A stretch of DNA of 64,000 bases from JAWAFC01 sp038890815 (GCA_038890815.1 JAWAFC010000003.1:1-64000), one strand, 5' to 3'; positions 1-9,418 are shown, numbered from the stretch's first letter. Numbers and translations are program-made. Notes: generated from the sequence alone by a model not told the origin.

Positions 1-115
1 TCGTTTTTTCCGTCAACGCTTTTGCGAGCGAAGCGAGCAAAAGGGTTGGAGCCCGAAGGGCTCTCTTCGTTTTTTCCGTCAACGCTTTTGCGAGCGAAGC
101 GAGCAAAAGGGTTGG
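1..115 (-). repeat. Tandem hairpin duplication inside 23S rRNA
   Basis: A 49-bp segment at 1-49 is repeated exactly at 67-115. The copies are separated by a 17-bp spacer holding a small hairpin (agcccgaagggct). Each copy contains an inverted repeat (cttttgc / gcaaaag) and the string ttttttccgtcaacg. It sits after the sarcin-ricin loop, where archaeal 23S normally runs into helices 97-101, so it is an expansion segment rather than conserved core. More copies may exist beyond position 1. A related string occurs in the 16S insertion at 4657-4700. Confidence 0.85.
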
Positions 116-2896
116 TCGGTTGACCCTCTTGCTGTCATAGCCTACCGGCTCACAGCCTTCTCCCCCATCTCTCGTACTCTGGGGTCCTTCCTCTCAGGCA
201 ATCCACACTCCTAGGAGATACTACCGAACTGTCTCGCGACGTTCTGAACCCAGCTCGTGTAGGTCTTTAATGGATGAACAACCCAACCCTTGGCGGCTTA
301 CAGACCCTCCTCAGAGGAGGAGGATTTCCTGCACCGCCAGGATGACCTAAGCCGACAGCGATGTACCAAACCGCGGGGTCGATGGGTACTCTCGCCCGCG
401 ACGAGCCTGTTACCCCCGGGGTAGCTTGTCTGACAGCTTGGGCCCTCAGCAAAAGGGCACCAAGGTTCGCTAAGCCCGGCTTTCGCCTCTGCGCTCCACG
501 CTGTTAGGAGCACAGTCAGCCCTGCATTTGTCTTTGACCCTTGGCTCCGGATTTCTGACCCGGATAAGCAGAGCATTGGGCGCCCTTGTTTCCCTATCGA
601 GGGCGTACCGCCCCAGCCAAACTATCCATCTGCTGCTGTCCTTGTGACAGTTAGACACAATGCAGCCTTTGAGTGGTGTTACACTTTCGCCTATCCGCAA
701 CCCGAAAGCTGCGGCATCAACGGCTCCCACTTACGCTCCGCAAAGGCAACATTGCATCAACAGCAGACTATAGTAAAGCTCCACGGGGTCTTCGTTTCCC
801 CCTAGGAGTCCTCGGCATCTTCACCGAGCAGTAAGTTCACCAGGTCCCGGGTAGGGACAGTGGGACGCTCGTTACGCCCTTCATGCAAGTCACCAATTAA
901 GCGACGAGGTATTACGCTACCTCAAGAGGGTCAGAGTTACCCCCGCTCTTTGCCGGCGCTTCGCTCCCTTGGAAGGGAGTTTGACGTACCGGTAGTGAGC
1001 AGGCGTCGCCCCCCATACTAGGCCTTTCGACTTAGCGGGGAGCTGTGTTTTTGGTAAACAGTCGGCGTCCCCTTGTCACTGCGACCTGCAGTTGCACCTT
1101 GCGGCACAACCGCAGGCAAGGCTTCTCCCGAAGTTACGCCTCCAACTTGCCGAATTCCCTTACCCGAGTTCCCCTGCCACGCCTTGGCTTTTTCTGCCAG
1201 GGGCACCTGTACTGGTTCTAGGTACGGGCTCGCGGGATCGTTCCCGGCTCTCTTTTCACGGGCTCAGGGGATTGACGGAACCTCCTTTCGAAGGCCTTCC
1301 TGCAGTTGAACAGCTTCTCCTCATAACGAGCCTCCGCTGTGCTGCTGCAGTTAAATGGGCTCTCGCCCACTCCGCCTACCCCCAAGCGTCAAGAGCCGGG
1401 CATGTGTTGCCACGCCTACCCGCGAGGCACAGGAATTTTAACCTGTTTCCCTTTCGTCTCCGAGTAATTGGCTGGAGACTTAGGACCGGCTTACTCTTGG
1501 CTGACGAACGTTGCCAAGAAACCCGTGCCCTATCCGGCGTTCAGGATTCTCACCTGAATTCGCTGCTACTAATACCAGGATATTCATTCCACGCCGCTCC
1601 ACGGGACCTCACGGCCCCGCTTCTGCGCAGCGCGGACGCCCTCCTACCAGATGACGAGCACAGCTCGTCCTCCGGGGTCTCGGCGGCTGGCTTAGCCCCG
1701 TACATCTTCGGAGCGTGCGTTCTCGGCTGGTCCGCTATTACGCGTTGTTTAAAGGATGGCTGCTTCTAAGCCTACCTCCCAGCTGTCTGGGAACGGGCGC
1801 TCCTTGTGGATTAGCACTTAGCCAGCTCTTAGGGGCCTTAACCTCGGTCTCGGTCGTTCCCGTCCCGGCCCGCTAGCTTACCCAGCGGAGCCCTACTCCT
1901 GCCTTCTACGGCGCGCACAGATTCGGAGTTTGAGAGGATGGCGGTCCCTTTCGGAACCATTCCACCCAATCAGTGCTCTACCCCGTGCGCTGCCTCTGGC
2001 AGAGCCATCCTGAGGGATGCTTCGGAGGGGACCCGCTATCGCCAAGTTCGATTGGACTTTCACCCCTAAACGTGGGTCACCCGAGCGGATATACCAGCAC
2101 CGGTTGCGGGCCTCCACCATCCGGAAGGACGGCTTCGCCCTGCCCACGCTTAGATCACATTGGCTTCGGGTCTCCAGGAAGTGACTGGCCGCGCTTTCGC
2201 ACGGCGCCCCTCGCGCTTGCGCGCTGCGGGCTATCGCTTTCGCTACGGCTTTCGCCTCGCCACTTCCAGGAACTCCCTGGCTCTTGCTTCAAGAAGAACG
2301 ACGCAACACTGGTTGGTGCGCATCGCTCCCACGCTCTCGCGAGGTTGCTTTTGCGCACGGCATTCCTTTCGCGCTGCGTCGAACTGTCGCCATCCAGTTT
2401 CGGGCTCTTTTAACTCCCCTCCCGGGGTGCTTTTCAGCTTTCGCTCGCGCTACTTGTGCGCTATCGGTCTCGGGTTATATTTAGGGTTGGAGGTTGCTCC
2501 CCCCATTTTCGCGCCCAAAACTCGATGGACGCTACTCTGCGCGCGCCCTCTCCCCTCTCCCTGCCTACGAGGCTATCACTCTGTATCGCGGGGCTTTCCA
2601 GCCCACTTCGACAGAGTTTGGGGAATGAGTTGGCGCGCACCACATCTTACCCCCGGTTGCCCGGAGGAATTCGGTTTGCCCTGTGCGGCTTTCAATCGCC
2701 TTTACTCACCGCATCCCAATTGGTTTCTTCTCCTGCGGGTACTAAGATGTTTCAATTCCCCGCGTAGCTGCGTGTTCCCACGCAATCGGCAATCCCGGGT
2801 TCAAAGGCTGCATGCGCCTACCCCGGGCTTATCGCAGCTTGCCACGGCCTTAGGCTACCCGAGCCAAGCCGTCCACTGGATGGCTTAATCGCTCGT
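1..2896 (-). rRNA. 23S ribosomal RNA, 3' end cut by the window
   Basis: Read on the minus strand, this stretch carries conserved 23S landmarks, including the sarcin-ricin loop core near position 175 and the peptidyl-transferase region at about 230-800. The 5' end, with its conserved GTGGACGGCTTGG segment, lies near 2840-2896. The exact mature end is estimated. The length between landmarks fits an archaeal 23S without a large intron in the visible part. The last part (3' side, after the sarcin-ricin loop) is off the window, and the visible 3' edge is occupied by a duplicated hairpin insertion (1-115). It lies downstream of 16S and tRNA-Ala in the same operon. All open frames over this region are shadows of the rRNA. 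Confidence 0.95.
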
Positions 2897-3063
2897 GTGT
2901 AGATGCCTTTGGTTGTCCCTTCATCCACATGCGGGTTTCGTCATAGCCCCTAAGGGCTGGAAACGTCATCCCGTTCCCGGTTTCCCGGGACGCGGTCTTT
3001 CGCGAATTGTGCAGCATGAACTCCCGCGCCACAACCGGCGGGGAGGAATCCCTGATTCAGGAA

Positions 3064-3206
3064 TGGACCTGGCGAGAGTCTCGCGCCACGCGCCTGCAAC
3101 CGGGCGCGCGGTTCGGTTCGAACTCGCGGCCTCCTCGTTGCAAACGAGGCGCTCTCTCATGGAAGCTTCCGCATCGCGGAAAGCCCTACCATTGAGCTAC
3201 AGGCCC
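3064..3206 (-). tRNA. tRNA-Ala(UGC) with two non-canonical introns
   Basis: The gene lies in the 16S-23S spacer. The acceptor strands GGGCCTG (3206-3200) and CAGGTCC plus discriminator A (3071-3064) pair fully, with one G-U. The anticodon arm CCTCG-TTTGCAA-CGAGG gives anticodon UGC, and the variable loop is AGGCC. Two extra segments interrupt the fold. About 32 nt lie between the D-loop GGTA and the 3' D-stem GAGC. About 39 nt lie between the T-loop TTCGAAC and the 3' T-stem CTCGC. Removing both leaves a 72-nt cloverleaf. Exact splice points are uncertain by a few bases. Multi-intron tRNAs are known in Thermoproteales and some DPANN archaea, where splicing needs a broad-specificity tRNA endonuclease. 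Confidence 0.9.
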
Positions 3207-3208
3207 AT

Positions 3209-3239
3209 GCTTCAAGGAACGAGAGACTTTTGCAGGAGC
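3209..3239 (-). other. pre-16S processing stem, 3' trailer arm
   Basis: This arm begins with GCTTCAAGGAA on the plus strand, so its transcript pairs with the leader arm at 5492-5525. The helix has blocks of about 11, 8 and 5 bp separated by bulges, consistent with the bulge-helix-bulge site cut by archaeal splicing endonuclease during rRNA maturation. It ends 2 nt before the tRNA-Ala 5' end. Confidence 0.85.
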
Positions 3240-3263
3240 GTCCGCGAGCGCCTTGCACATCGT

Positions 3264-3285
3264 GACTCTTCCAAATGGAAGAGTC
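3264..3285 (-). other. Hairpin abutting the 16S 3' end
   Basis: Perfect 9-bp inverted repeat gactcttcc/ggaagagtc around a 4-nt loop (3273-3276), directly next to the anti-Shine-Dalgarno sequence of 16S. It probably forms in the precursor and may guide trimming of the 16S 3' end; that role is inferred. Confidence 0.7.
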
Positions 3286-3627
3286 AAAGGAGGTGATCTA
3301 TCCGCAGGTTCCCCTACGGATACCTTGTTACGACTTAGCCCTCCTCACGAAACTCCGGCTCGACACTGGCAATAACCAGCGCCTCATCGGAGCCTCGCTT
3401 GGATGACTTGACGGGCGGTGTGTGCAAGGAGCGGGGACGTATTCGCCGCTCGATGTTGACAAGCGACTACTAGGGATTCCAGCTTCATGAGGGCGGGTTT
3501 CAGCCCTCAATCCGAACTTAGGCCGAGTTTCCCCCCCATTTCCAGTTAGAAAATGGGTTTAGGGGATTAGCTTCGCCTCTCGGCGTCGCAACCCATTGTC
3601 TCGGCCATTGTATGCCACGTGTGGCCT

Positions 3628-3658
<31 letters not shown>

Positions 3659-3705
3659 CCCACTCCTTCCTCGGTTTTAACAACCGCGGTCCCCACAGAG
3701 TGCCC

Positions 3706-4245
3706 TCACCCCGGAGGATGAGGTAGCAACTGTGGGCGTGGGTCTCGCTCGTTTCCGGGCCACAGAGCCTTACAGACAGAATGTCTGCAAAAAGGAAGGA
3801 TGAAAGATGCAAACGCGCGCGATGGCCAAACGAACAGTCTGCGCCTCACGCGCCGAGTTCTGAAACCGAGGCGATTCAGCAGAAATTCATCCTCGCTGTC
3901 CGCGCGCGTCAGAAAGGGGAGGCCCTTCTCCGCGCCGCCACAGGCATCAAACCAGCCCGCGATGTATGCGGCACTCTTGGCATTTTTCCTCGAAAATAGC
4001 CGCAGCCTCTCCCGCTCGCACTCCTGGAAGAATGCGCGTAGCCTGCTGTGATAGAAGAAAACCTTCTGCCCGCGGAGCTGTAGCCTGTCGGCAGTGGTGA
4101 GCTTCTGCGCGAGAACCTCGCGGATGAAGATCTCCGCTAGCTCGCCGCGTGCGGCAATGCCGACTCCCTCTGAAGTTGCTCTGGCCTTCCACATTCCAAG
4201 GATGTGGGCAAGAGCTGGGCTGAGCCTGAGCTTCATGCGCCTCAT
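3706..4245 (-). CDS. LAGLIDADG-like homing endonuclease of the 16S intron
   Basis: A 179-residue basic protein with two degenerate LAGLIDADG helices: LAHILGMWKARATSEGVG near residues 12-29 and AAYIAGWFDACGG near 92-104. This matches single-chain, two-motif endonucleases carried by archaeal rRNA introns, which cut intronless rRNA genes and spread the intron. In the second motif the usually catalytic second Asp of DADG is replaced by Cys, and the first motif lacks the DxDG ending. The protein may therefore be a divergent subfamily, a maturase, or inactive. The reading frame runs past the intron's 3' boundary and stops about 50 nt inside the 16S exon, so about 16 C-terminal residues are exon-encoded. 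It has no obvious promoter of its own and is probably translated from the excised intron or the precursor. Confidence 0.8.
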   Translation of the reverse strand: MRRMKLRLSPALAHILGMWKARATSEGVGIAARGELAEIFIREVLAQKLTTADRLQLRGQKVFFYHSRLRAFFQECERERLRLFSRKNAKSAAYIAGWFDACGGAEKGLPFLTRADSEDEFLLNRLGFRTRRVRRRLFVWPSRAFASFILPFCRHSVCKALWPGNERDPRPQLLPHPPG

Positions 4246-4279
4246 TCCTCATTTATTAATAATAGGGCTCTGCGGCTTA
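3755..4279 (-). mobile_element. 16S rRNA intron (archaeal bulge-helix-bulge type)
   Basis: The conserved 16S sequence GTTAAGTCCGG is interrupted just before AACGAGCGAGACC, which normally follows within one base (around E. coli position 1100). The two ends of the insert are complementary: GCCGCAGAGCC near 4277-4267 pairs with GGCTCTGTGGC near 3768-3758 with one G-U. This makes the central helix expected of an archaeal intron cut by the tRNA splicing endonuclease. The repeated CCGG at both junctions leaves the exact boundary ambiguous by up to 4 nt. The insert carries most of a LAGLIDADG-type ORF. Confidence 0.9.
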
Positions 4280-4425
4280 CCGGACTTAACCGGACAGTTC
4301 ACACCACGAGCTGACGATGGCCATGCACCACCTCTCGGCTCGTCTGGCAAGGTCTTCAGCCTGGCCTTCATACTGCCGTCGCTCCCAGTAATGTTCCCGG
4401 CGTTGAATCCAATTGAACCGCAGCA

Positions 4426-4469
<44 letters not shown>

Positions 4470-4656
4470 CCTTGCGGCCGTACTCCCCAGGTGGCAGACT
4501 TAACACTTACGCTACGGCACTGCACCGGCTCTAAGCCGGTGCAACACCTCAGTCTGCATCATTTACTGCTAGGGCTACTCGGGTATCTAATCCGATTCGT
4601 TCTCCTAGCCTTCGTCCCTCACTGTCGGACGCGTTTTGGTCGAGCGCCTTTTGTGG

Positions 4657-4700
4657 AACCTTTTTTCGTCAACGTTTTTTCGTATCGACGAAAAAAGGTT
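4657..4700 (-). repeat. Inverted-repeat insertion in 16S rRNA
   Basis: Perfect 14-bp arms (aaccttttttcgtc at 4657-4670 and its complement at 4687-4700) enclose a 16-nt loop. In sense orientation it splits the conserved string GTGGCG / AAAGGCG (around E. coli 730), so it is an added hairpin in a normally uniform part of 16S. The string ttttttcgtcaacg resembles ttttttccgtcaacg in the 23S insertions at 1-115. Confidence 0.8.
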
Positions 4701-5491
4701 GCGCCACTGGTGGTCCTCACAGGATTAACGGATTTTACCCCTACCCCGTGAGTACCCTCGACCTCCCCCGCTCCCAAGCCTGCCAGTATTCCCTGCGCGC
4801 GCTGAGGTTAAGCCCCAGCATTTCACAGGGAACTTAACAGGCCAGCTACGGACTCTTTAAACCCAATATTCGTGGGCACCACTTGTGTTGCCGGTATTAC
4901 CGCGGCGGCTGGCACCGGTCTTACCCAACACTTATTCAGCGAGTTGTTTGGACTCGCTAAAAGCCGAGCGCGTAGCCCGGCACTCCGAGTTCCCTCGTCA
5001 CGCTTGCGCGCATTGCGAAGGTTTCGCGCCTGCTGCATCCCGTAGGACTAGGGCCCTTGGACCGGGCTGACCACCTGCGAAGCTGGTCATCCCGTTTGTC
5101 TCAGTGCCCTTCTCGGGGCTCCAACTCCCATTGCCCCCACCGATTATCGGCTTGGTGAGCCGTTACCTCACCAACAACCTAATCGGCCGCAGTCTCATCC
5201 TGGGGCGGACGCGCTCCAATTCGCGCGCCTTTTGAGTCGCGGGGGAGTTCCACCTCCCGCGGCCTGCCGGGGGTTAGCCACACTTTCGCGTGGTTATCCC
5301 CGTCCCCAGGGTAGATTGACTACGTGTTACTGAGCCGTACGCCGCCCGCCCAAGTGGGCGAGCAGACTTGCATGGCTTAGTCGAACTCGGATAGCAGTGC
5401 CCTCCAGCGGGATCAACTGGAGTTTGGACTGCCGTTCTGACAGTCCGCACACGCAGGAGTACCACCGCTTAGCGGTGGAAGCACTCACGAT

Positions 5492-5525
5492 GCTCCTCTT
5501 GCCGTCTCTCGCCATTCCTTGAAGC
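5492..5525 (-). other. pre-16S processing stem, 5' leader arm
   Basis: In the transcript this arm reads GCTTCAAGGAA, then CGAGAGAC, then GGAGC. Each block pairs with the trailer arm at 3209-3239, with bulges between the blocks. The rest of the 5425-5684 interval is rRNA leader, including a second hairpin (ccaccgc/gcggtgg near 5462-5478); no gene is seen there. Confidence 0.85.
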
Positions 5526-5684
5526 CCAAGTCCAACCCGAATTACCTCGGGTTGCCATCGCGAAACCGAGCCGCTCGAAGGTGTACGCTGCAGTGGAAGG
5601 CAAACTTCATCGCCGCGAACTTAGAATTCGCGCTTCATCCAGCCGGGACTGCAGCCTCTCGGTAAGCTCGATTTTTGAGCAAAC

Positions 5685-5703
5685 TTATTTAAATATGTTT
5701 CGG
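5685..5703 (-). promoter_or_regulatory. rRNA operon promoter (BRE + TATA)
   Basis: Minus strand reads CCGAAACATATTTAAATAAG: a purine-rich BRE (CGAAA) followed by TATA element ATTTAAATA. The start site would be near 5665, leaving a leader of about 240 nt ahead of 16S. The upstream coding gene ends at 5728, so the promoter is only about 25 bp from its stop codon. Confidence 0.8.
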
Positions 5704-5727
5704 CGGATGACGAATTGCCCCAGGCCT

Positions 5728-8700
5728 TCAACTCTGTGGAGAGGGGGAGCTACTCTCCTGCAGTTGTTTCATTCCCTCTATTATCTCATCAATATCATCT
5801 TTAATTACACCTATGCGTCTCAATGTTATTTCCTTGTCAGACCTCGAGCTGTCTGCAATATCATTTTTTATCACATCGGCTGTTGAGGAAAGCATTTCGA
5901 GAGCTTTAATATGTACTTTGATTTGCTCCTTGAGATCCCCTGGAAGCTGCACATGGGCGAAATAAGCATTCCTGTAGTTAGCCAGAAGTTTATCGAGCCC
6001 TTCCTCTTTTCCGCTGACTGTTTTCATTGCCTCTACTCCCGCATCGGCTGACCCGAAACCGGCCAGCACTTTTTCTTCCAGGCTCCGCAGCTCGCCCGTT
6101 ATCCGCTCCTCTGATGCGCTGTCATGCGCTGCCTTAAACAGCGCTTCCCGCTGCTCCTCTGTGGACAGCACGCCGAGTGAGAAGAGCTTTCCGCCAAGCA
6201 CATAGGCGCTCGCATCGTTACTATCCATGAAATCCCGCTGGTTGGCCTCCCAGCCTCCCAATGATGAGCGTGCCAGGTTTGCCTGGTTCTGAAGCAATGC
6301 AATCTTTCCCTCGAGTTCATTCAGCTCTTCCTTCACGGCATTCAGCCTTCTCACTTTTTCCTTGTACGCAAGATAGTCCTCGGGCAGAGAAATCTCGTAT
6401 TTAAATTTATCCTCGTATTTACCGCCGTATTTCTCGATGAGCTTTCTCTCGGCCTCCTCAATTTCATGCTCGTATTTTTGTATGAGATCCTTCAACTTGT
6501 TTATCCGACCGCTTGTTTCATCAACTTTCTCGTCCAACTCCTTCCACTCCTTGTAACTCTTTTCTATGGCCGTGCCATTCTTTTTGAAGAGAAAGTCGCC
6601 TATCTCAATCGCGGCTTGGAGATACGGCATGCCTGAGATGGCTGATGGTAATGCGCTGGCGCGCTCAAATGCATCTTTTTTGGCTTCGAGATTTTCTTGT
6701 GCATTGACTAACTCTAAATTGGCTTTTGCCGCGGCCTCCATAGATAAGGCGAGCTCATTGAATTTCTTTATTTCAGGAGGGGGCGACTCGCCCTCGAATA
6801 TTATGGTGCCGTCGGCATTGTATTGAAGTTTTATGTTATTTTTTATAGCATAGTCGACAACGTCCGCGTACGCATTCTCGAAGGCCTCGCGCTCTTTTTT
6901 TGAAAGTATTGCCAGCTGTTTTTCATAGTTTTTCTCTGCGGCATCCAGCCTGTCGCGCGCCAGCCTGTACTCCGCCTCTGCTTTCACAAGATCCAACGCC
7001 TCACCAATACCCTTAGCGGCATTCAGCTTCTCCAAGCCGCTTTTGACGGCTTCTTTGTTGTTATTATAGTCGGAGACGAGAGCGTTTGCCTTTTCTACAA
7101 CATCTTTTGGCACTTCGGCGAGCTTTATGCTACCATCTTCGAAGCTCACCTGAAAGCCGTGCTTCGCCGCGAGCTCGAACAGCTGCTCTCGCGCGCTGGA
7201 CATTTTTGAATAAGCATCCTTGATATCGGCCATGAGCCGGTTAGCATCTTCCTCGGCTTCACGCGTAAGTTTGGCGTTCCAGAAGTTGTCATTGAAAGTT
7301 TCGCACAACGCGAGGACTTCGTCCTGCTCGCGTTTCATCACATTTTTTTCTTTCATGTCCTTTTCCAAAGCCTCGCGATCAATATGGCCAGCAAGGGGAC
7401 CCTCTGTGATGAATTTCAGCGAAATGCCGAGTTTTTTTGCAAGCTTTTCCAGCTTTTCTTTCGCTTCATCAGCCTTTTTCTGATACTCTTTGCTTCCCGG
7501 CTGTTCCTTTATTGTGCGCTCGAGCCGAGCAAATACAATGGCCTCTTCCAGCGCCGGAATGCGTGGGTCGTCTGGATTTTCCGCTCTGAGCCTGTTGAGC
7601 TCTGCTTCCATCTTATCCAATTTCGAGGTGATAGCATCGTTCAACCCTGCCATAAAGCTGCCCGTGGCAGGAGCAATCCCGCTGTCCCTCATACCCGTGT
7701 GCATGAGCAGCTGCGCCCTGCCGAGTTTGAGGAGTACTAACGATTGGTTTATCGCGCTCAATCCGTAGGCAAGAGCGTGAAGCCACAGCGGCCCGGCCGC
7801 TTTCTCCTTCGCAAACTCAGCATACTTGGCCTCCCACGTATCAAGTGTTTTAACTATCCAGCCTGCTGCCGGGCCTACTATCGGGATTTTCCTGGCAACC
7901 TCGGCACGTGTGAGCGGGCCACGGGCACCCCTTACGAGTCTCACCCTACCTGTGATAGCACCAGCAAGGTATGCAGGATTAGTATAAAGTGCGGCATAAC
8001 GCACAGCCTTGCGCGAGTACTTCGCCGTCTGCTCAACTGCCACCATCCCCCATCCAAACGGGGTGTATTTGGCGAACCAGGTGTATTTGCCCTTTTCGTC
8101 GCGCAGCATTCTGGCAAACTGTCCACGGAGCTTCCCAAACGGTTTGCCTTGATACGAGGACCATCTGCCCGACAACATCAGCATCAGCGGACTGAATTTT
8201 TTCCCTATGGCCTCTTGCTCTTGCTGGAAAAGTTGCTCCCTTTGCTTAATTGCTACATCAAGCTGCTTCTTGAGCGTAATGACTTCTTGTGTGTTCTTTG
8301 CATTCTTTATCTTAGTTTTCAGCTCTTTTATCGTGTTATTCAATTCCCTTCCTCTCTCGCTTCTGTTCACCCTTGCGGCCGCAGCCACCGCTATGCCGGA
8401 TTGGATGAGTGCTGCGATGGAGGCGGTTGATATCATCATTGCTTGAGGCCCTCTCAGCCGCACCCTCGGGGGCGACACGCGCGCGGTGAGGTCGAGCACG
8501 CCGAATGGATTGCGCCCGCTGGCGAACATCGCGGCGACCAAAAAGCTGACGATCAGGATGAGGGGGAAGCATTGGGTGAGGGTGAAGAGCGGCGGGATGC
8601 CGCCGGTGAGGCCCGAGGAGGAGTTGCTGGGCTGGAAGAGGTTATCGCCCTTGAAGAATGCGACCACCTCAAAGCTCTCGCCCTGCCCGGGCAGTGCGTA

Positions 8701-9384
8701 CGAAACGAAGGCATATCCCTTCTCATCGGTGATCTGGCTTATGGGCGTTTCGCCGGGCAGGCAGCATCCCGTGCGGCAGCTCAGCTCATCAAGCCCGCAC
8801 GCTCTCTGGCCCACAAAGCCGCAGTCCTCCACGGGCACATCGACCTCGATCTCGCGTGTCTGGCAGCAGAATGCGCAGTTTTCAAAGCTTGTGCCGGGCG
8901 GGCAGCCGTTTGGATAAGCGCCCTTGAAAGCGCCGCTGGCATTACAGCAGATGGCAGTGGATGGCGGGCAGGGCGCGCTGCCCGCAGGACATGCGCCGGC
9001 TATCTTTTTTATCCAAGGAGTGGCTGAATAGGCATCCTCGCAGCAGCCGACTCCCTTGCTGCACTTGTGCGTGCCGGCGGGGCATTGAGCCTCGTCTGGG
9101 TCGGCATAGCAGCAGCCCGTGAGGTTTGCGCAGAAGCGATAGAGCGTGGGGTCGCCGCACGAGCTCGCGCACCTCTGAAAATAGATTGTCCTCTGTGGAA
9201 GGGGGATGAGCATGCGGCGTACGGCATCGAGCGCGGCCAGGCGCGCCCTCGCCTCGAGCGTGCCCTGCTCCGGGTTTGTTTTTGTGGTGAGGGTGATGAC
9301 TGTGGGTGATTTGGGGGCTGGGCAACCTTCCTCCTGCGCCCACGCCACAGAAGCCAACAGGAGGGCGAGCAAGAGCGCGCGCAT
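5728..9384 (-). CDS. Cys-rich secreted/membrane protein with very long coiled coil
   Basis: A 1218-residue protein of unrecognised family. Residues 1-16 form a signal peptide (MRALLLALLLASVAWA). Residues about 20-215 are a disulfide-rich ectodomain with many CC pairs and CxxG/C-P patterns. One hydrophobic helix lies near 270-290 and another near 315-340. From about 340 to the end it is charged, Lys/Glu/Ala-rich and heptad-like, i.e. long coiled coil. The coiled-coil half looks less GC-rich than the N-terminal part, suggesting a fusion or separate origin. Depending on topology the coiled coil is cytoplasmic or returns outside. A TATA box 24-33 bp ahead of the start supports this start and a leaderless mRNA. 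It diverges from the operon of Cys-rich lipoproteins and polytopic proteins and shares their envelope signature, so it is probably part of the same apparatus. No function is assigned. Confidence 0.85.
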   Translation of the reverse strand: MRALLLALLLASVAWAQEEGCPAPKSPTVITLTTKTNPEQGTLEARARLAALDAVRRMLIPLPQRTIYFQRCASSCGDPTLYRFCANLTGCCYADPDEAQCPAGTHKCSKGVGCCEDAYSATPWIKKIAGACPAGSAPCPPSTAICCNASGAFKGAYPNGCPPGTSFENCAFCCQTREIEVDVPVEDCGFVGQRACGLDELSCRTGCCLPGETPISQITDEKGYAFVSYALPGQGESFEVVAFFKGDNLFQPSNSSSGLTGGIPPLFTLTQCFPLILIVSFLVAAMFASGRNPFGVLDLTARVSPPRVRLRGPQAMMISTASIAALIQSGIAVAAAARVNRSERGRELNNTIKELKTKIKNAKNTQEVITLKKQLDVAIKQREQLFQQEQEAIGKKFSPLMLMLSGRWSSYQGKPFGKLRGQFARMLRDEKGKYTWFAKYTPFGWGMVAVEQTAKYSRKAVRYAALYTNPAYLAGAITGRVRLVRGARGPLTRAEVARKIPIVGPAAGWIVKTLDTWEAKYAEFAKEKAAGPLWLHALAYGLSAINQSLVLLKLGRAQLLMHTGMRDSGIAPATGSFMAGLNDAITSKLDKMEAELNRLRAENPDDPRIPALEEAIVFARLERTIKEQPGSKEYQKKADEAKEKLEKLAKKLGISLKFITEGPLAGHIDREALEKDMKEKNVMKREQDEVLALCETFNDNFWNAKLTREAEEDANRLMADIKDAYSKMSSAREQLFELAAKHGFQVSFEDGSIKLAEVPKDVVEKANALVSDYNNNKEAVKSGLEKLNAAKGIGEALDLVKAEAEYRLARDRLDAAEKNYEKQLAILSKKEREAFENAYADVVDYAIKNNIKLQYNADGTIIFEGESPPPEIKKFNELALSMEAAAKANLELVNAQENLEAKKDAFERASALPSAISGMPYLQAAIEIGDFLFKKNGTAIEKSYKEWKELDEKVDETSGRINKLKDLIQKYEHEIEEAERKLIEKYGGKYEDKFKYEISLPEDYLAYKEKVRRLNAVKEELNELEGKIALLQNQANLARSSLGGWEANQRDFMDSNDASAYVLGGKLFSLGVLSTEEQREALFKAAHDSASEERITGELRSLEEKVLAGFGSADAGVEAMKTVSGKEEGLDKLLANYRNAYFAHVQLPGDLKEQIKVHIKALEMLSSTADVIKNDIADSSRSDKEITLRRIGVIKDDIDEIIEGMKQLQESSSPSPQS

Positions 9385-9404
9385 GATGATGAAAAAACGT
9401 CCAT

Positions 9405-9418
9405 GTTTATAAATACCT
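9405..9418. promoter_or_regulatory. Shared TATA box of the divergent envelope locus
   Basis: The sequence tttataaata lies midway between start codons at 9384 (minus) and 9435 (plus), about 25 bp from each. It is nearly symmetrical, so one TATA element could drive both leaderless transcripts. Confidence 0.65.

Noticed and set aside
1..115. CRISPR-like direct repeats
   Set aside because: Only two copies, with a 17-bp hairpin spacer, lying inside 23S rRNA.
1092..1769. 225-codon frame over the 23S gene
   Set aside because: Wholly inside conserved rRNA; no protein-like features.
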